Below, one piece after another: positions 10,228 to 21,582 of a DNA stretch of 64,000 nt. This DNA is from an uncultured Pseudomonadota bacterium (GTDB lineage: Bacteria > Pseudomonadota > Gammaproteobacteria > Burkholderiales > Burkholderiaceae_C): the NCBI GenBank assembly GCA_945952465.1, contig CAMFIB010000001.1, positions 1,426,001 through 1,490,000 on the forward strand, given 5' to 3'. The first letter of the stretch is position 1. Every line of letters starts with the position of its first letter. A program made the translations under genes and the position numbers. The notes beneath the pieces were generated by a model. The model was not told the origin of the DNA. It saw nothing but the letters and a program-made list of their open reading frames with translations, and made no database searches.

Positions 10228-11877
10228 ATGGATCCCCAAGCCGACGACACCCGCAGTGCAGCCCCATCGGCCCAGACACCGGCAACCCGCCCCACCCCGC
10301 CCGTCCGCTCCGCGGCACGCGGCGGCCTGAGCCGGCGCGCCACATGGATCGGCGGCATCGCTGCCGTTCTGGTGCTGGGCGGCCTCGGCTGGCTGGCCTG
10401 GCACCTGACCCACAACGACGATAGCGCGGCCGGCGGGCCGGGTGGCGGCGGTCCCGGCGGCCGGCGCGGCCCCCTGGCCACCACGGTGGGTGTGGCCACC
10501 GTGGCCAAGGCCGACATCCCGGTCACGCTCGAAGCGCTGGGCACCGTGACCCCGACCGCCACCGTGCGCGTCGCCGCGCAGGTGGGCGGCACGCTGAAGG
10601 AACTGATGTTCCGCGAGGGCCAGATGGTGAAGAAGGGCCAGTTGATCGCGCAGATCGACCCCCGGCCTTACGAGATGTCGCTGCTGCAAGCCACCGGCCA
10701 GCGACAGCGCGACGAGGCGCAGCTCGAAAACGCAAGGCTCACGCTGAAGCGCTACCAGACGCTCTGGACGCAGGACTCGATCGCCCGCCAGGACCTCGAC
10801 ACCCAGGCGGCGCTGGTCAAGCAACTCGAAGGCACGGTCAACACCGATCGTGCGGCCGAGGGCACGGCCCGTATCAACCTGGGCTACACCCGCGTGGTGG
10901 CGCCGATTGCCGGCCGGGTGGGCCTGCGCACCGTGGACGTCGGCAACGTGGTCAACCAGGGCGACGCCAACGGCCTCGTCACCATCACCGCGATCGCGCC
11001 GATCGACGTGGAATTCGCGGTGCCACAAGACCGTGTGACCGACCTCGCCGGCAGCCAGCCGGGCGCCGACATGGCCGCCACCGCGCTCGATCGAACCCGC
11101 ACCGACACGCTGGCCACCGGCCGCTTCCTGTCGCTGGACAACCAGGTCGACGTGCAGACCGGCACCGTGCGCGCCAAGGCCCGTTTCGACAACACCGACA
11201 ACAAGCTCTTTCCCAGCCAGTTCGTCAACCTGCGCCTGCTGGTGCGCACGATCAGGGACGCCACCGTGGTGCCGCTGACAGCCGTGCGTTTCGGCAACGG
11301 CGGCGACTACGTCTACGTGTTGAACGCGGCCGAGCGCACGGTTTCGACCCGCAGCATCAAGAAGGGCATGGCGACCGCCGACAAGGTCGTCGTGCTGTCC
11401 GGCGTGCAGCCGGGCGAGCGCGTCATCACCGAAGGCGCCGACCGCCTGAAGGACGGCGCCAAGGTGGTGCTGCCGGGCGATCCGGTTCCGTCTGCCGGCG
11501 GCCGTGGCCGCCGCGGCAATCGGCCGGCCGACGGCGCCTCGGCACCGGCATCCGGCGCGGCCTCGGGCGGTGACGGCGGTTGGCGCCACAGCCGGCGAGA
11601 AGGCGCCTCGGCAGCCGAAGCGCCCGCAACGCCCTCCAGCGCGGCACCCGCCCCCGCCCCTGCGGCAGCCACCCCGGCGGCGCAACCCCCTGCCGCCGGC
11701 GCGGCACTGCCCACCGCCGAACAGCGCCAGCGCATGCTCGACTCGGCCAAGGACGACCCGGCACAGCTCGAGCGCCGCAAGAAGTTCCTCGAAGCGCTCG
11801 ACAAGGGTGACCCCGAAGCGCTGGCCCGCTGGCAACAGATGCGCGAGCGCCGCCAACGCGGCGAAAGCGCGCAATGA
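10228..11877 (+). CDS. mdtA: RND efflux periplasmic adaptor (membrane-fusion protein), MdtA-like
   Basis: 549 residues. It links the inner-membrane RND pump to the outer-membrane channel. An N-terminal membrane anchor ([19 protein letters not shown], about residues 34-52) is followed by the lipoyl/barrel-sandwich domain ([12 protein letters not shown], then [13 protein letters not shown]), a coiled-coil hairpin and the beta-barrel ([14 protein letters not shown]). The adaptor proper ends near residue 420. The remainder is an Ala/Pro-rich linker and a charged helical tail ([14 protein letters not shown]), unusually long for MdtA. The start is the ATG at 10228, with AAAAGGA upstream. It is the first gene of the mdtABC/OMF cluster. 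Confidence 0.9.
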   Translation: MDPQADDTRSAAPSAQTPATRPTPPVRSAARGGLSRRATWIGGIAAVLVLGGLGWLAWHLTHNDDSAAGGPGGGGPGGRRGPLATTVGVATVAKADIPVTLEALGTVTPTATVRVAAQVGGTLKELMFREGQMVKKGQLIAQIDPRPYEMSLLQATGQRQRDEAQLENARLTLKRYQTLWTQDSIARQDLDTQAALVKQLEGTVNTDRAAEGTARINLGYTRVVAPIAGRVGLRTVDVGNVVNQGDANGLVTITAIAPIDVEFAVPQDRVTDLAGSQPGADMAATALDRTRTDTLATGRFLSLDNQVDVQTGTVRAKARFDNTDNKLFPSQFVNLRLLVRTIRDATVVPLTAVRFGNGGDYVYVLNAAERTVSTRSIKKGMATADKVVVLSGVQPGERVITEGADRLKDGAKVVLPGDPVPSAGGRGRRGNRPADGASAPASGAASGGDGGWRHSRREGASAAEAPATPSSAAPAPAPAAATPAAQPPAAGAALPTAEQRQRMLDSAKDDPAQLERRKKFLEALDKGDPEALARWQQMRERRQRGESAQ

Positions 11878-11885
11878 GCCGCGCG

Positions 11886-12121
11886 CGGGCCACTCCCAAG
11901 GCGAAACGGGCCCCTCGGGGGGCAGCGACTCACATGCACTTGGGAAGCGTGGAGGCCAGGTTCCGCCGCCGGGCCGCTCCCAAGGCGGAACAACCCCCTC
12001 GGGGGGCAGCGACCCACACGCAGTGGGGGAGCGTGGGGGCCACGCTTCGCCGCCGGGCCGCCCCAAGGCGAAGCAGCCCCCTCGGGGGACAGCGACCACA
12101 CGCAGTGGGGAGCGTGGGGGC
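11886..12121 (+). repeat. Three tandem copies of the G-rich repeat (family 2) between mdtA and mdtB
   Basis: Copies at about 11886-11957, 11965-12044 and 12049-12121 share CTCCCAAGGCG (CCCAAGGCG in the third), CCCCTCGGGGG and CACACGCAGTGGGGAGCGTGG, with small differences. They fill almost all of the 253-base mdtA-mdtB gap. The strong hairpins could stabilise mRNA ends or reduce read-through into mdtBC. Confidence 0.85.
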
Positions 12122-12130
12122 CCTATCCTC

Positions 12131-15100
12131 ATGAGTCCGTCCCGTCCCTTCATCATGCGGCCGGTGGCCACCGCGCTGCTGATGGTCGCCATCGTGCTGG
12201 CCGGCCTGGTGGGTTTCAGGTTCCTGCCGCTGTCGGCGCTGCCGCAGGTCGATTACCCGACCATCCAGGTGCAGACGCTGTACCCCGGTGCCAGCCCGGA
12301 GGTGATGAGCCAGACCGTCACCGCGCCGCTGGAACGCCAGTTCGGCCAGATGTCCGGCCTGTCGCGCATGAGTTCCACCAGCGCGGCCGGCGTGTCCATC
12401 GTCACGCTGCAGTTCGGGCTGGGCCTGACGCTGGACGTGGCCGAGCAGGAGGTGCAGGCCGCCATCAACGCCGGCGGCTCGCTGCTGCCGGCCGACCTGC
12501 CGGCGCCGCCGGTGTATGCCAAGGTGAACCCGGCCGACGCGCCGGTCCTGACACTCGCCATCTCGTCGGACGAGATGCCGCTGACCGACGTGCAGAACAT
12601 CGTCAACACGCAGCTCGCGCTGAAGATCAGCCAGGTCAATGGCGTGGGCCTGGTGAGCCTGAGCGGCGGCCAGCGGCCGGCCGTGCGCATCCAGGCCGAC
12701 ACACAGGCGCTGGCCTCCTACGGTCTGGCGCTGGACACGCTGCGCACCGCCATCACCGCGGCCAATGCCAACGGCGCCAAGGGCAGTTTCGACGGCCCCA
12801 GCCGCGCGTACACGATCAATGCCAACGACCAGCTCGTCACCGCCGACGACTACAAGAACCTGATCGTCGCCTACCGCAACGGCGCGCCGGTGCGCCTGAA
12901 GGAAGTGGCGCAGGTGGTCGACAGCGCCGAGAACACCCGGCTCGGTGCCTGGGCCGGCGTGGGCGGCCAGCTGAAGCCGGCCATCGTGCTCGACGTGCAG
13001 CGCCAGCCGGGCGCCAACGTGATCGCCACGGTGGACGCCATCAAGGCCCGGCTGCCGGAGCTGCAGTCTGGCCTGCCGGCCTCGCTGAAGGTCGACGTGC
13101 TGAGCGACCGCACCACCGGCATCCGCGCGTCGGTGGAGCACGTGCAGATGGAGCTGGTGCTGGCGGTGGTGCTGGTGGTGCTGGTGATCTTCGCCTTCCT
13201 GCACAGCCTGCGGGCCACCGTCATCGCCAGCATCGCGGTGCCGATCTCGCTGGTGGGCACCTTCGGCGCCATGTACCTGCTGGGCTACAGCCTGAACAAC
13301 CTGAGCCTGATGGCGCTCACCATCGCGACCGGCTTCGTGGTGGACGACGCGATCGTGATGATCGAGAACATCGCCCGCCACATCGAGGAAGGCGAGCCGC
13401 CGCTGCAGGCCGCGCTGAAAGGTGCCAGCGAGATCGGCTTCACCATCATCTCGCTGACGGTGTCGCTGATCGCGGTGCTGATTCCGCTGCTGTTCATGGG
13501 CGACGTGGTCGGCCGGCTGTTCCGCGAGTTCGCGGTGACGCTGGCCATCACCATCCTCATCTCTGCCGTGGTCTCGCTGACGCTGGTGCCGATGATGTCG
13601 GCGCGCTGGCTGAAACCCGAGGGCGACGAGCCACAGAGCCGTTTCGGCCGCTGGTTCCAGCACGTCTTCGACCGCGTGATCGCCCGCTACGACACCTCGC
13701 TGAACTGGGTGCTGGCGCGCCAGGGCCTGACGCTGGTGGTGGCACTGGCCACGCTGGTGCTGACCGCCCTGCTCTACGTCTTCATCTCCAAGGGCCTGTT
13801 TCCCACACAAGACACCGGCCAGTTGCAGGCGCGCATCGAAACCGCGCAATCGGTTTCCTATGCGCGCATGGCGCAGTTGCAGCAGACGGCAGCGAAGGCC
13901 GTGCTGGACGACCCCGATGTGGAAAGCATCAGCTCCTTCATCGGCGTCGACGCGGCCAACAACACCATGCTGCACACCGGCAAGATGCTGATCAACCTCA
14001 AGCGCGGGCACGACAACCAGCAGGACATCATGACCCGGCTGCGCGACCGCATGCGCGAGGAAGTGGCGGGCGTCACCATCTATCTGCAACCCACGCAAGA
14101 CCTGACGATCGACGCAGAGAGCGGACCCACGCAGTTCCGCGTGTCGCTCGAAGGCGCCAGCGCGGCGGTGGTGGCGGAATGGGCCGGCAAGCTCGTGGCG
14201 CAGCTCCAGAACGTGAGCCAGGTTCGCAACGTGGTGTCCGACGCCGGCTCCATGGGCACGGCGGCCTACGTCAACATCGACCGCGACAGCGCATCCCGGC
14301 TGTCCATCTCGGCGGCATCCATCGACGAGGCGCTGTACAGCGCCTTCGGCCAGCGCATCATCTCGACCATCTTCACCGAGACCAACCAGTACCGCGTCAT
14401 CCTGGAGGCGCGGCCCGACCTGCTGACCACGCCGGAATCGCTGGGCCTGCTGCACCTCAAGACCGGCTCTGGCGCGGCCACGCCGCTGTCGGCGGTGGCC
14501 ACCATCACCGAGCAGCCCGCGCCGCTGCAGATCACCCACGTGGCGCAGTACCCCGCCACCACGCTGGGCTTCGACACCGCGCCGGGCGTGTCGCTCGGCC
14601 GCTCGGTCGACGCGATCAAGCAGGCGGCGAAAGACATCGCGCTGCCGCCCAGCGTGACCATGACCTTCCTCGGCGCGGCCGGCGCCTACCAGTCGTCGCT
14701 GAACAACCAGCTGTGGCTCATCCTGGCGGCGGTGATCTGCGTGTACATCGTGCTGGGTGTTCTGTACGAAAGCTACATCCACCCGCTGACCATCCTGTCC
14801 ACGCTGCCGTCGGCGGGCGTGGGCGCGCTGCTGGCGCTGATGGTGACCGGCAACGACCTCGGCGTGATCGGCATTATCGGCATCATCCTGCTGATCGGCA
14901 TCGTGAAGAAGAACGCGATCATGATGATCGACTTCGCGATCGACGCCGAGCGCAGCGAAGGCAAAAGCCCGCGCGAGGCCATTCATCAGGCGGCGCTGCT
15001 GCGGCTGCGGCCCATCCTGATGACCACCGCCGCCGCGCTGTTCGCCGCGGTGCCGCTGATGTTCGGCTGGGGTGAAGGCGCCGAGCTGCGCCGCCCGTTG

Positions 15101-15304
15101 GGCCTGTCCATCTTCGGCGGGCTGATCGTCAGCCAGGTGCTGACGCTCTTCACCACGCCGGTCATCTACCTCGCCTTCGACCGCCTCGGCCGCCGTTTCG
15201 GCGGCAGCAAGCCCGACGACACCGCCACCCGCGTGCCGCCAGAGGCCACGCTCACGCACGACCCGGCCGCCCGTCCGGCCTCGCCCGACGGAGGCGCGGC
15301 GTGA
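12131..15304 (+). CDS. mdtB: RND efflux inner-membrane transporter subunit, MdtB-like
   Basis: 1,057 residues with the 12-TM RND architecture: TM1 ([18 protein letters not shown]), a large periplasmic loop, TM4 with the proton-relay pair DD in [14 protein letters not shown], and a second half starting near residue 540. The C-terminal TM block has [20 protein letters not shown]. It should form a heteromultimer with MdtC. The ATG at 12131 was chosen because it directly precedes the conserved [15 protein letters not shown] start; the open frame extends upstream only through the repeat array. It overlaps mdtC by four bases (GTGA). Confidence 0.93.
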   Translation: MSPSRPFIMRPVATALLMVAIVLAGLVGFRFLPLSALPQVDYPTIQVQTLYPGASPEVMSQTVTAPLERQFGQMSGLSRMSSTSAAGVSIVTLQFGLGLTLDVAEQEVQAAINAGGSLLPADLPAPPVYAKVNPADAPVLTLAISSDEMPLTDVQNIVNTQLALKISQVNGVGLVSLSGGQRPAVRIQADTQALASYGLALDTLRTAITAANANGAKGSFDGPSRAYTINANDQLVTADDYKNLIVAYRNGAPVRLKEVAQVVDSAENTRLGAWAGVGGQLKPAIVLDVQRQPGANVIATVDAIKARLPELQSGLPASLKVDVLSDRTTGIRASVEHVQMELVLAVVLVVLVIFAFLHSLRATVIASIAVPISLVGTFGAMYLLGYSLNNLSLMALTIATGFVVDDAIVMIENIARHIEEGEPPLQAALKGASEIGFTIISLTVSLIAVLIPLLFMGDVVGRLFREFAVTLAITILISAVVSLTLVPMMSARWLKPEGDEPQSRFGRWFQHVFDRVIARYDTSLNWVLARQGLTLVVALATLVLTALLYVFISKGLFPTQDTGQLQARIETAQSVSYARMAQLQQTAAKAVLDDPDVESISSFIGVDAANNTMLHTGKMLINLKRGHDNQQDIMTRLRDRMREEVAGVTIYLQPTQDLTIDAESGPTQFRVSLEGASAAVVAEWAGKLVAQLQNVSQVRNVVSDAGSMGTAAYVNIDRDSASRLSISAASIDEALYSAFGQRIISTIFTETNQYRVILEARPDLLTTPESLGLLHLKTGSGAATPLSAVATITEQPAPLQITHVAQYPATTLGFDTAPGVSLGRSVDAIKQAAKDIALPPSVTMTFLGAAGAYQSSLNNQLWLILAAVICVYIVLGVLYESYIHPLTILSTLPSAGVGALLALMVTGNDLGVIGIIGIILLIGIVKKNAIMMIDFAIDAERSEGKSPREAIHQAALLRLRPILMTTAAALFAAVPLMFGWGEGAELRRPLGLSIFGGLIVSQVLTLFTTPVIYLAFDRLGRRFGGSKPDDTATRVPPEATLTHDPAARPASPDGGAA

Positions 15305-18300
15305 ACCTGTCCGGCCCGTTCGTCAAGCGGCCGGTCGGCACCGTGCTGCTGACGATCGGCCTGGCGCTGGCCGGCATCGCGGCCTTCTTCGTGCTGCCGG
15401 TGTCGCCGCTGCCGCAGGTCGATTACCCCGCCATCTCGGTCAGCGCCCGGCTGCCGGGCGCCAGCCCCGAGACCATGGCCACCAGCGTGGCCACGCCGCT
15501 GGAGCGGCGGCTGGGCGTGATTGCCGGCGTCAATGAAATGACGTCGAACAGCGGCAACGGCTCCACCCGCATCAGCCTGCAGTTCGACCTGAACCGCAAG
15601 ATCGACGCCGCCGCCCGCGAGGTACAGGCCGCCATCAACGCGTCGCGTGCCGATCTGCCGTCCACGCTGCGCAGCAACCCCACCTACCGCAAGTCCAACC
15701 CCGCGGATTCGCCGGTCATCATCCTGGCGCTCACCTCCAAGACACGCTCGCCCGGCGAGATCTACGACGAGGTCTCCAATACCGTGCAGCAGAAGCTGGC
15801 GCAGGCGCAGGGCGTGGGCGACGTGGAACTGGGCGGCGGCTCGCTGCCGGCGGTGCGCATCGAGCTGCTGCCGTTCGCGCTGAACAACTACGGCGTCAGC
15901 ATGGAAGACGTGCGCGCCGCCATACAGGCCGCCAACGCCAACCGGCCCAAGGGCGCGATCGAGGGCGACGGCCGCCGGCTGCAGATCTACACCGGCTCCA
16001 ACACCGCTTCGGGCGGGCGCAAGGCGGCCGACTACGTGGGCCTGGTGGTGGCCTGGCGCGACGGCGCGGCCGTCCGCCTGGGCGACGTGGCCGAGGTGGT
16101 CGATGGCGTGGAAGACATCCGCACGCTGGGCCTGTTCAATGGCGAGCCGGCCGTCATCGTGCTGGTCACCATGCAGCCCGGCGCCAACGTCATCCAGACG
16201 GTCGACGGGGTGCGCGCGCTGCTGCCGGAGCTGCAGGCGCAACTGCCGTCCGACGTGAAGCTGCAGGTGGCCTCGGACCGCACCAACTCCATCCGCTCGG
16301 CGCTGCACGAGATCGAGCTGACGCTGCTCATCTCCATCGTGCTGGTGGTGCTGGTGGTCAGCGCCTTCCTGCGCAGCGCGCGGGCCACCATCATTCCGGC
16401 GGTCGCCACCATCGTCTCGCTGCTCGGCACCTTCGGGGTGATGTACTTCCTGGGTTTCAGCCTGAACAACCTGAGCCTGATGGCGCTCACGGTGGCGACC
16501 GGCTTCGTGGTGGACGACGCCATCGTGGTGCTGGAAAACACCGCCCGCCACATCGAGGCCGGCATGGACCGCTTCACCGCCGCGCTGCTGGGCGCCCGCG
16601 AAGTGGGCTTCACGGTGCTGTCGATCAGCCTCTCTCTGGTGGCGGTGTTCATTCCACTGCTGTTCATGGGCGGCCAGGTTGGCCGGCTGTTCCGCGAGTT
16701 CGCGGTCACGCTGTCGGCGGCGGTGATGATCTCGCTGCTCATTTCGCTGACCACCACGCCAATGATGTGCGCCTGGCTGCTGAAGCCCGGCACCGGGCAC
16801 AAGCCGCCGGGCCGCATCGGCCGCTGGTTCCAGCGCGGTTTCGAGCGGCTGCACCGCGGCTACGAAGTCAGCCTGGACTGGGCCCTGCACGCGCGCTGGA
16901 TCGTGCTGGCCAGCCTGGTCGTGGTGGTGGCGCTCAACGCCTTCCTGTTCGTGAAGATTCCCAAGGGCTTCTTCCCGCAGCAGGACACCGGCCAGATCAG
17001 CGGCGGCATGCGGGCCGACCAGAGCATTTCCTTCCAGGCCATGCAAGGCAAGCTGCGGCAGCTGGTGAACATCATCCAGCGCGACCCGGCGGTGGACACG
17101 GTGGTGGGCTTCACCGGCGGCTCGCGGGCTGGCGGCGGCTTCATGTTCATCAACCTGAAGCCGGCCTCGGAACGCAGCGACAGCGGCCAGGCGGTGATCG
17201 CACGGCTGCGTCCGCAACTGGCCCGTGTCACCGGCGTCAGCCTCTTCCTGAACCCGGTGCAAGACCTTCGCATGGGCGGCCGCTCCACCAACTCGACCTA
17301 CCAGTACACGCTGAAGAGCGACAACGTGGCCGACCTCAAGACCTGGGCCAACAAGCTCGCCGAGCAGATGAAGCGCGAGGAAGACATCACCGACATCGAC
17401 ACCGACCAGCAGGACAACGCGGTTGAGACCTACGTCACCATCGACCGCGACAGCGCGGCCCGGCTGGGGCTGAGCTCGAAAGACGTGGACAACGCGCTCT
17501 ACAACAGCTTCGGCCAGCGCCAGGTGGCCAACGTCTACGACGAACTCAACCAATACCACGTGGTGATGGAGGTGGCGCCGCAGTACCGGCAAACGCCGGA
17601 GACGCTGCGCGACGTCTACGTGCCGGCCAAGGGCGCGGTCAGCACCGGCTCCACGGCGGCCGCTGCCGCAGCCACCGCGGCCTCTGGCACCGCCGGCGTG
17701 GCGGCCGGCAGCTCCACCGCCATCGCGGCGGTCAATCCCGGCTCGCGCGACCCGGCCACCGGCAGCGCCGTCAGCACCGCCGCCACGCGCATGGTGCCGC
17801 TGTCGGCCTTCACCAAGGTGTCGGAGCAATCGGCCGCCAGCTCCATCAACCACCAGGACGCCGAACTCGCCACCACCGTCTCGTACAACCTGGCCGAAGG
17901 CGCGACGCTGGCCGACGGCCAGAACGCCGTGAAACGGGCCGAGGCCGCCATCGGCATGCCGAAGAACGTGCGCGGCAGCTTCCAGGGCAGCGCCCGCAGC
18001 GCGGAAGACTCGCAGAAGGAGCAGCCCTTCCTGATCGCCGCCGCCATCGTGGTGATCTACATCGTGCTGGGCATCCTCTACGAGAGCCTGGTGCACCCCG
18101 TTACCGTGCTCTCCACGCTGCCGTCGGCCGGCGTCGGCGCGGTGCTGGCGCTGATGCTGTTCGGCATGGACTTTTCCATCATCGCGCTGATCGGCGTGTT
18201 CCTGCTGATCGGCATCGTGAAGAAGAACGCCATTTTGATCATCGACTTCGCCATCGAGGCCGAGCGTTCGCGCGGCCTGAGCGCGGTGGAGGCCGTGCGC

Positions 18301-18582
18301 GAGGCCTGCCTGCTGCGCTTCCGCCCCATTCTCATGACCACGCTGGCCGCCGCGCTCGGCGCGCTGCCGCTGGCGATCGGTTTCGGCGAGGGCTCCGAGC
18401 TGCGCCAGCCGCTGGGCATCGCCATCATCGGCGGGCTGGTCGCCAGCCAGTTGCTGACGCTGCTGACCACGCCGGTGGTCTACGTCATGCTCGACAAGCT
18501 GCGCCGCCGCGGCGCCGACGAGCGCCACCTCAGCCGCGCCGCCGACGCGCCCGAGCTGCGACCTTCCGCCACCCTGCCCTGA
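15301..18582 (+). CDS. mdtC: RND efflux inner-membrane transporter subunit, MdtC-like
   Basis: 1,093 residues starting at a GTG that overlaps the mdtB stop, so translation is probably coupled. It has RND features like mdt[20 protein letters not shown] in TM1, [14 protein letters not shown] in TM4 and [19 protein letters not shown] near the end. Residues about 778-832 form an Ala/Ser/Thr/Gly-rich low-complexity insertion in the second periplasmic loop, just before [10 protein letters not shown], where E. coli MdtC has only a short loop. Substrates of MdtABC in E. coli include bile salts and novobiocin; the substrate here is unknown. Confidence 0.93.
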   Translation: MNLSGPFVKRPVGTVLLTIGLALAGIAAFFVLPVSPLPQVDYPAISVSARLPGASPETMATSVATPLERRLGVIAGVNEMTSNSGNGSTRISLQFDLNRKIDAAAREVQAAINASRADLPSTLRSNPTYRKSNPADSPVIILALTSKTRSPGEIYDEVSNTVQQKLAQAQGVGDVELGGGSLPAVRIELLPFALNNYGVSMEDVRAAIQAANANRPKGAIEGDGRRLQIYTGSNTASGGRKAADYVGLVVAWRDGAAVRLGDVAEVVDGVEDIRTLGLFNGEPAVIVLVTMQPGANVIQTVDGVRALLPELQAQLPSDVKLQVASDRTNSIRSALHEIELTLLISIVLVVLVVSAFLRSARATIIPAVATIVSLLGTFGVMYFLGFSLNNLSLMALTVATGFVVDDAIVVLENTARHIEAGMDRFTAALLGAREVGFTVLSISLSLVAVFIPLLFMGGQVGRLFREFAVTLSAAVMISLLISLTTTPMMCAWLLKPGTGHKPPGRIGRWFQRGFERLHRGYEVSLDWALHARWIVLASLVVVVALNAFLFVKIPKGFFPQQDTGQISGGMRADQSISFQAMQGKLRQLVNIIQRDPAVDTVVGFTGGSRAGGGFMFINLKPASERSDSGQAVIARLRPQLARVTGVSLFLNPVQDLRMGGRSTNSTYQYTLKSDNVADLKTWANKLAEQMKREEDITDIDTDQQDNAVETYVTIDRDSAARLGLSSKDVDNALYNSFGQRQVANVYDELNQYHVVMEVAPQYRQTPETLRDVYVPAKGAVSTGSTAAAAAATAASGTAGVAAGSSTAIAAVNPGSRDPATGSAVSTAATRMVPLSAFTKVSEQSAASSINHQDAELATTVSYNLAEGATLADGQNAVKRAEAAIGMPKNVRGSFQGSARSAEDSQKEQPFLIAAAIVVIYIVLGILYESLVHPVTVLSTLPSAGVGAVLALMLFGMDFSIIALIGVFLLIGIVKKNAILIIDFAIEAERSRGLSAVEAVREACLLRFRPILMTTLAAALGALPLAIGFGEGSELRQPLGIAIIGGLVASQLLTLLTTPVVYVMLDKLRRRGADERHLSRAADAPELRPSATLP

Positions 18583-18602
18583 CACACCCCGCAGGCCCCG
18601 CC

Positions 18603-20051
18603 ATGAACCACTTCCCTTCTCTCCTCCGGCCCACCCTGCTGGCGCTGTGCGCGGCTTTCGCCGTGGCCGGCTGCGCGGTCGGCCCCGATTACGTGCGGCC
18701 CGCCGTGAACACGCCGGCCGCCTTCAAGGAAGCGCCTGCCGGCTGGGTGAATGCGGCACCGGCCGACCTGCTGGACCGCGGCCCCTGGTGGAACCTGTTC
18801 GACGACCCGGTGCTGAACGACCTGCTGCCGCAGGTCGAGGTGTCCAACCAGAACGTCGCCGCCGCCGTGGCCGCCTATGCGCAGGCCCGGGCGCTGGTGC
18901 GCGAGCAGCGCGCAGGCTTGTTCCCGGTGGTCAACCTCGACGGTGGCGCCACCCGCTCCGGCGGCGGCAGCGGCACTTCCAGCACGGGCAGCAGCCGCAG
19001 CGGCACCAACTACCAGATCGGCCTCGGCGCGACCTGGGAGCCCGACGTCTGGGGCCGGCTGGGCCGCGCGGTCGAGGGCGCGCGCGCCAGCGCCCAGGCC
19101 AGCGCCGCCGACCTCGCGGCGGCCAAGCTGTCGGCCCAGGGCGAACTGGTCACCAACTACCTATCGCTGCGGCTGGCCGACGCGCAGCTCGCCTCGCTGA
19201 CCACCACGGTGGCGGGCTACCAGCGGGTGCTGCAGATCACGCAGAACCGCTACACCGCCGGCGTTGCCGCCAAGACCGACCTGCTGCAGGCCCAGACCCA
19301 GCTCGCCAACGCGCAGGCCGACCTGCTGACGCAGACCCGCCAGCGCGCGGTGCTGGAACACGCGATTGCGGTGCTGCTGGGCAAGGCGCCGGCGGAATTC
19401 ACGCAGCCGTCGCGGCCCGAGTGGAAGGTGGTGGTGCCCGAGGTGCCGGTGGGCGTTCCCTCCACGCTGCTGCAGCGCCGCCCGGACATCGCCGCCGCCG
19501 AGCGCCGCGTGGCGGCGGCCAATGAGCAGATCGGCATCGCGCAGGCGGGCTACTACCCCAACCTCAGCCTGAGCGCGTCCTACGGCTTCGGCGCCAGCAA
19601 GCTGGGCGAGCTGCTCCGGGCCTCCAGCAACACCTGGTCGCTCGGGTTGTCGGCCGCACAAACACTGTTCAACGCCGGACTCACCGGCGCCCGCGTCGAG
19701 GGTGCCGAGGCGGCGCAGCAGGAAGCGGTGGCCCGCTACCGTCAGACCGTGCTGACGGCTTTCCAGGGCGTGGAAGACCAGCTCACCGCGATCCGCATCC
19801 TGGCGCAGCAACAGGAACTGCGCCAGCAGGCGTCGGCCGCGGCCGACCTGGTGGAGCAGCAGGTGCTGAACCGCTACAACGCCGGCCAGATCGGCTTTTC
19901 AGACGTGGTGACGGCCCAGGTCACGGCGCAGAACGCGCGCCGCGCGCTGCTGCAGGTGCAGGCTGACCGGCAGACCGCAGCGGTCGCGCTGATCCAGGCG
20001 CTGGGTGGCGGCTGGCAGGGCGCCGACACCGCAGCGACCGCTGCGCGCTGA
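18603..20051 (+). CDS. RND efflux outer-membrane factor lipoprotein, NodT family
   Basis: 482 residues. A signal peptide with lipobox VAGC (lipidated Cys24) is followed by CAVGPDYVRP, the hallmark of NodT-type outer-membrane channels. Two outer-membrane efflux repeats are visible: residues about 60-250 with SNQNVAAAVAAYAQARA, and 280-470 with RRPDIAAAERRVAAANEQIG. It forms the trimeric TolC-like tunnel for the MdtABC pump. It lies 20 bases after mdtC and ends the operon, with an intrinsic terminator 8 bases past its stop. Confidence 0.93.
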   Translation: MNHFPSLLRPTLLALCAAFAVAGCAVGPDYVRPAVNTPAAFKEAPAGWVNAAPADLLDRGPWWNLFDDPVLNDLLPQVEVSNQNVAAAVAAYAQARALVREQRAGLFPVVNLDGGATRSGGGSGTSSTGSSRSGTNYQIGLGATWEPDVWGRLGRAVEGARASAQASAADLAAAKLSAQGELVTNYLSLRLADAQLASLTTTVAGYQRVLQITQNRYTAGVAAKTDLLQAQTQLANAQADLLTQTRQRAVLEHAIAVLLGKAPAEFTQPSRPEWKVVVPEVPVGVPSTLLQRRPDIAAAERRVAAANEQIGIAQAGYYPNLSLSASYGFGASKLGELLRASSNTWSLGLSAAQTLFNAGLTGARVEGAEAAQQEAVARYRQTVLTAFQGVEDQLTAIRILAQQQELRQQASAAADLVEQQVLNRYNAGQIGFSDVVTAQVTAQNARRALLQVQADRQTAAVALIQALGGGWQGADTAATAAR

Positions 20052-20058
20052 GCCGGCC

Positions 20059-20091
20059 GCAGAGGCCCTGCGCGGCCTCTGCCCCGATTTT
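20059..20091 (+). terminator. Intrinsic terminator after the efflux operon
   Basis: A 9-bp perfect stem, GCAGAGGCC/GGCCTCTGC (20059-20067 and 20074-20082), has a 6-base loop and is followed by CCCGATTTT. Confidence 0.8.
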
Positions 20092-20153
20092 CACAACGAA
20101 ATCGCCGTCAAGCCAGCGCCGATGCTGGCTTTGTAGCTCCCGAAAACATAGCA
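20087..20153 (+). repeat. 70-bp repeat (family 1), intergenic copy
   Basis: It carries AAATCGCCGTCAAGCCAGCG, CCGATGCTGGC and TTGTAGCT, close to the gluQ/queG copies. It sits just downstream of the efflux-operon terminator and encodes nothing. Confidence 0.75.
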
Positions 20154-20256
20154 ACCGGGTGGGGCTCCCGGGCATAGGCTGCCGCCTCTACCCGCCGGCC
20201 GGGCGGCTGGCCACAATGCGCCATCACCCCCTGCTGCCGGTCTCGCCGCCGGCCTT

Positions 20257-21495
20257 GTGAACGCGATGAACAAGCCCACCCTGCGCGCCGCTGGCGCCAC
20301 ACCCCCTCAACACGTCCGGCTGTCGGACGTGCAAGGACTGGCCCGGCTCGCGGTCGATGGCGTGCAGCAGGTCACGCACGTGGCCGAGGGCCTGCACGCG
20401 CAGATCCTGCGCGGCATGGGCCTGGGCGGCGGCACGCCGGACGACGGCCGCGCCGGCGGCCTCACCGGCGCCATCTACGGCGCCATCCGCGGCACCACCG
20501 GCCTCATCGGCCGCGGCGTCGATTCCGCGCTGACCGCGCTGCAGCCCCGGCTGGCGTTGGTCAACGGCGAATCGTCGGCCGCCCGCGACGCGGTGGTGTC
20601 GGCGCTCAACGGCGTGCTCGGCGACAAGCTCGCCGACAGCCGCAACCCGCTGGCCACCCCCATGTCGCTGTGCCAGGACGGCCGGCCGATCTCGCCCGCC
20701 GCCGTGCCCGACGCCCGCCGCAAGGTGCTGCTGCTGGTGCACGGCCTGTGCATGAACGACCGCCAGTGGCAACATGGCGGCCCCGGCGGCGGCCACGGCC
20801 AGGTGTTGGCCGAGTCGCTGGGCTACACCGCCGTCTACCTGCGCTACAACACCGGCCGCCCCATCGCCGCCAACGGCCGCGAGCTGGCACGCCGCCTCGA
20901 ACAGTGGCTGGCCGAATGGCCGGTGCCGGTGGATGAACTCGTGGTGGTCGCCCACAGCATGGGCGGCCTGGTGACCCGCAGCGCCTGCCATTTCGCCGCG
21001 CAGGACCAGCGCGCTTGGCTGGGCAAGCTGCGCAGCATCGTCTTCCTGGGCACGCCGCACCACGGCGCGCCGCTTGAGCAGGCCGGCTACTTCGTCGAGC
21101 GGCTGCTCGGCCGCACCGCGTACTCCGCCCCCTTCGGCCGGCTGGCCCGCCTGCGCAGCGCCGGCATCACCGACCTGCGCCGCGGCCAGGTGCTGGAGCA
21201 AGACGGCCCGGTGCCGCTGCCGGCCGGCGTGTGCTGCTACACGGTGGCCGCCACCACCGCCCGCAGCCGAGGGCCGCTGGCCGACCATGTGGTGGGCGAC
21301 GGCCTGGTGCCTCTGGCCAGCGCGCTGGGCGACTGCGACGACCCGGCCTTCGCGCTCGGCATTCCCGACGAGCGCCGCTGGATCGCCCACGGCATGGGCC
21401 ACCTGGCCCTGCTGGCCCGGCCGGAAGTTACAGATCGGCTGCGACTGTGGCTCGCCACCAACGCGGCACCGGCGCCCACACCGGGAAAAATTTGA
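20257..21495 (+). CDS. Alpha/beta-hydrolase (lipase/PGAP1-like)
   Basis: 412 residues. The nucleophile elbow AHSMGG (Ser of G/A-H-S-M-G near residue 233) follows the strand VVVA. The oxyanion strand is KVLLLVHGLCMNDRQW. A later FLGTPHHGAP block is typical of PGAP1-like lipases, and WIAHGMGHLAL near the C-terminus may supply the catalytic His. The N-terminal 150 residues are not recognised. No signal peptide is seen. The start is ambiguous between GTG 20257 and ATG 20266; neither has a Shine-Dalgarno. The substrate is unknown. Confidence 0.75.
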   Translation: MNAMNKPTLRAAGATPPQHVRLSDVQGLARLAVDGVQQVTHVAEGLHAQILRGMGLGGGTPDDGRAGGLTGAIYGAIRGTTGLIGRGVDSALTALQPRLALVNGESSAARDAVVSALNGVLGDKLADSRNPLATPMSLCQDGRPISPAAVPDARRKVLLLVHGLCMNDRQWQHGGPGGGHGQVLAESLGYTAVYLRYNTGRPIAANGRELARRLEQWLAEWPVPVDELVVVAHSMGGLVTRSACHFAAQDQRAWLGKLRSIVFLGTPHHGAPLEQAGYFVERLLGRTAYSAPFGRLARLRSAGITDLRRGQVLEQDGPVPLPAGVCCYTVAATTARSRGPLADHVVGDGLVPLASALGDCDDPAFALGIPDERRWIAHGMGHLALLARPEVTDRLRLWLATNAAPAPTPGKI

Positions 21496-21535
21496 ACTAA
21501 AGTACACTCCAGACCACGCCAGATGGGGCCTCGGG

Positions 21536-21582
21536 GCTATCAAACCTGTAGCTCGCTCCACCTGTGCTACAGTTTAGATAGC
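21536..21582. promoter_or_regulatory. Long imperfect inverted repeat upstream of the winged-helix regulator
   Basis: Left arm GCTATCAAACCTGTAGC; right arm GCTACAGTTTAGATAGC, whose reverse complement differs only by a one-base slip. The loop is 13 bases. It lies 50 bases before the regulator start and could be its operator or an mRNA hairpin. It is not followed by a T-run. Confidence 0.5.

Noticed and set aside
11886..12121. CRISPR array
   Set aside because: Three direct repeats of about 75 bases lie almost back to back without unique spacers and are hairpin rich; no cas genes.
11504..12130. In-frame upstream extension of mdtB through the repeat array
   Set aside because: It would run inside mdtA and through repeats. 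The ATG at 12131 matches the RND N-terminus.
11930..18585. Two open frames over 1,100 codons on the minus strand opposite mdtB and mdtC
   Set aside because: Antisense shadows with His/Gln/Arg-rich low-complexity sequence.
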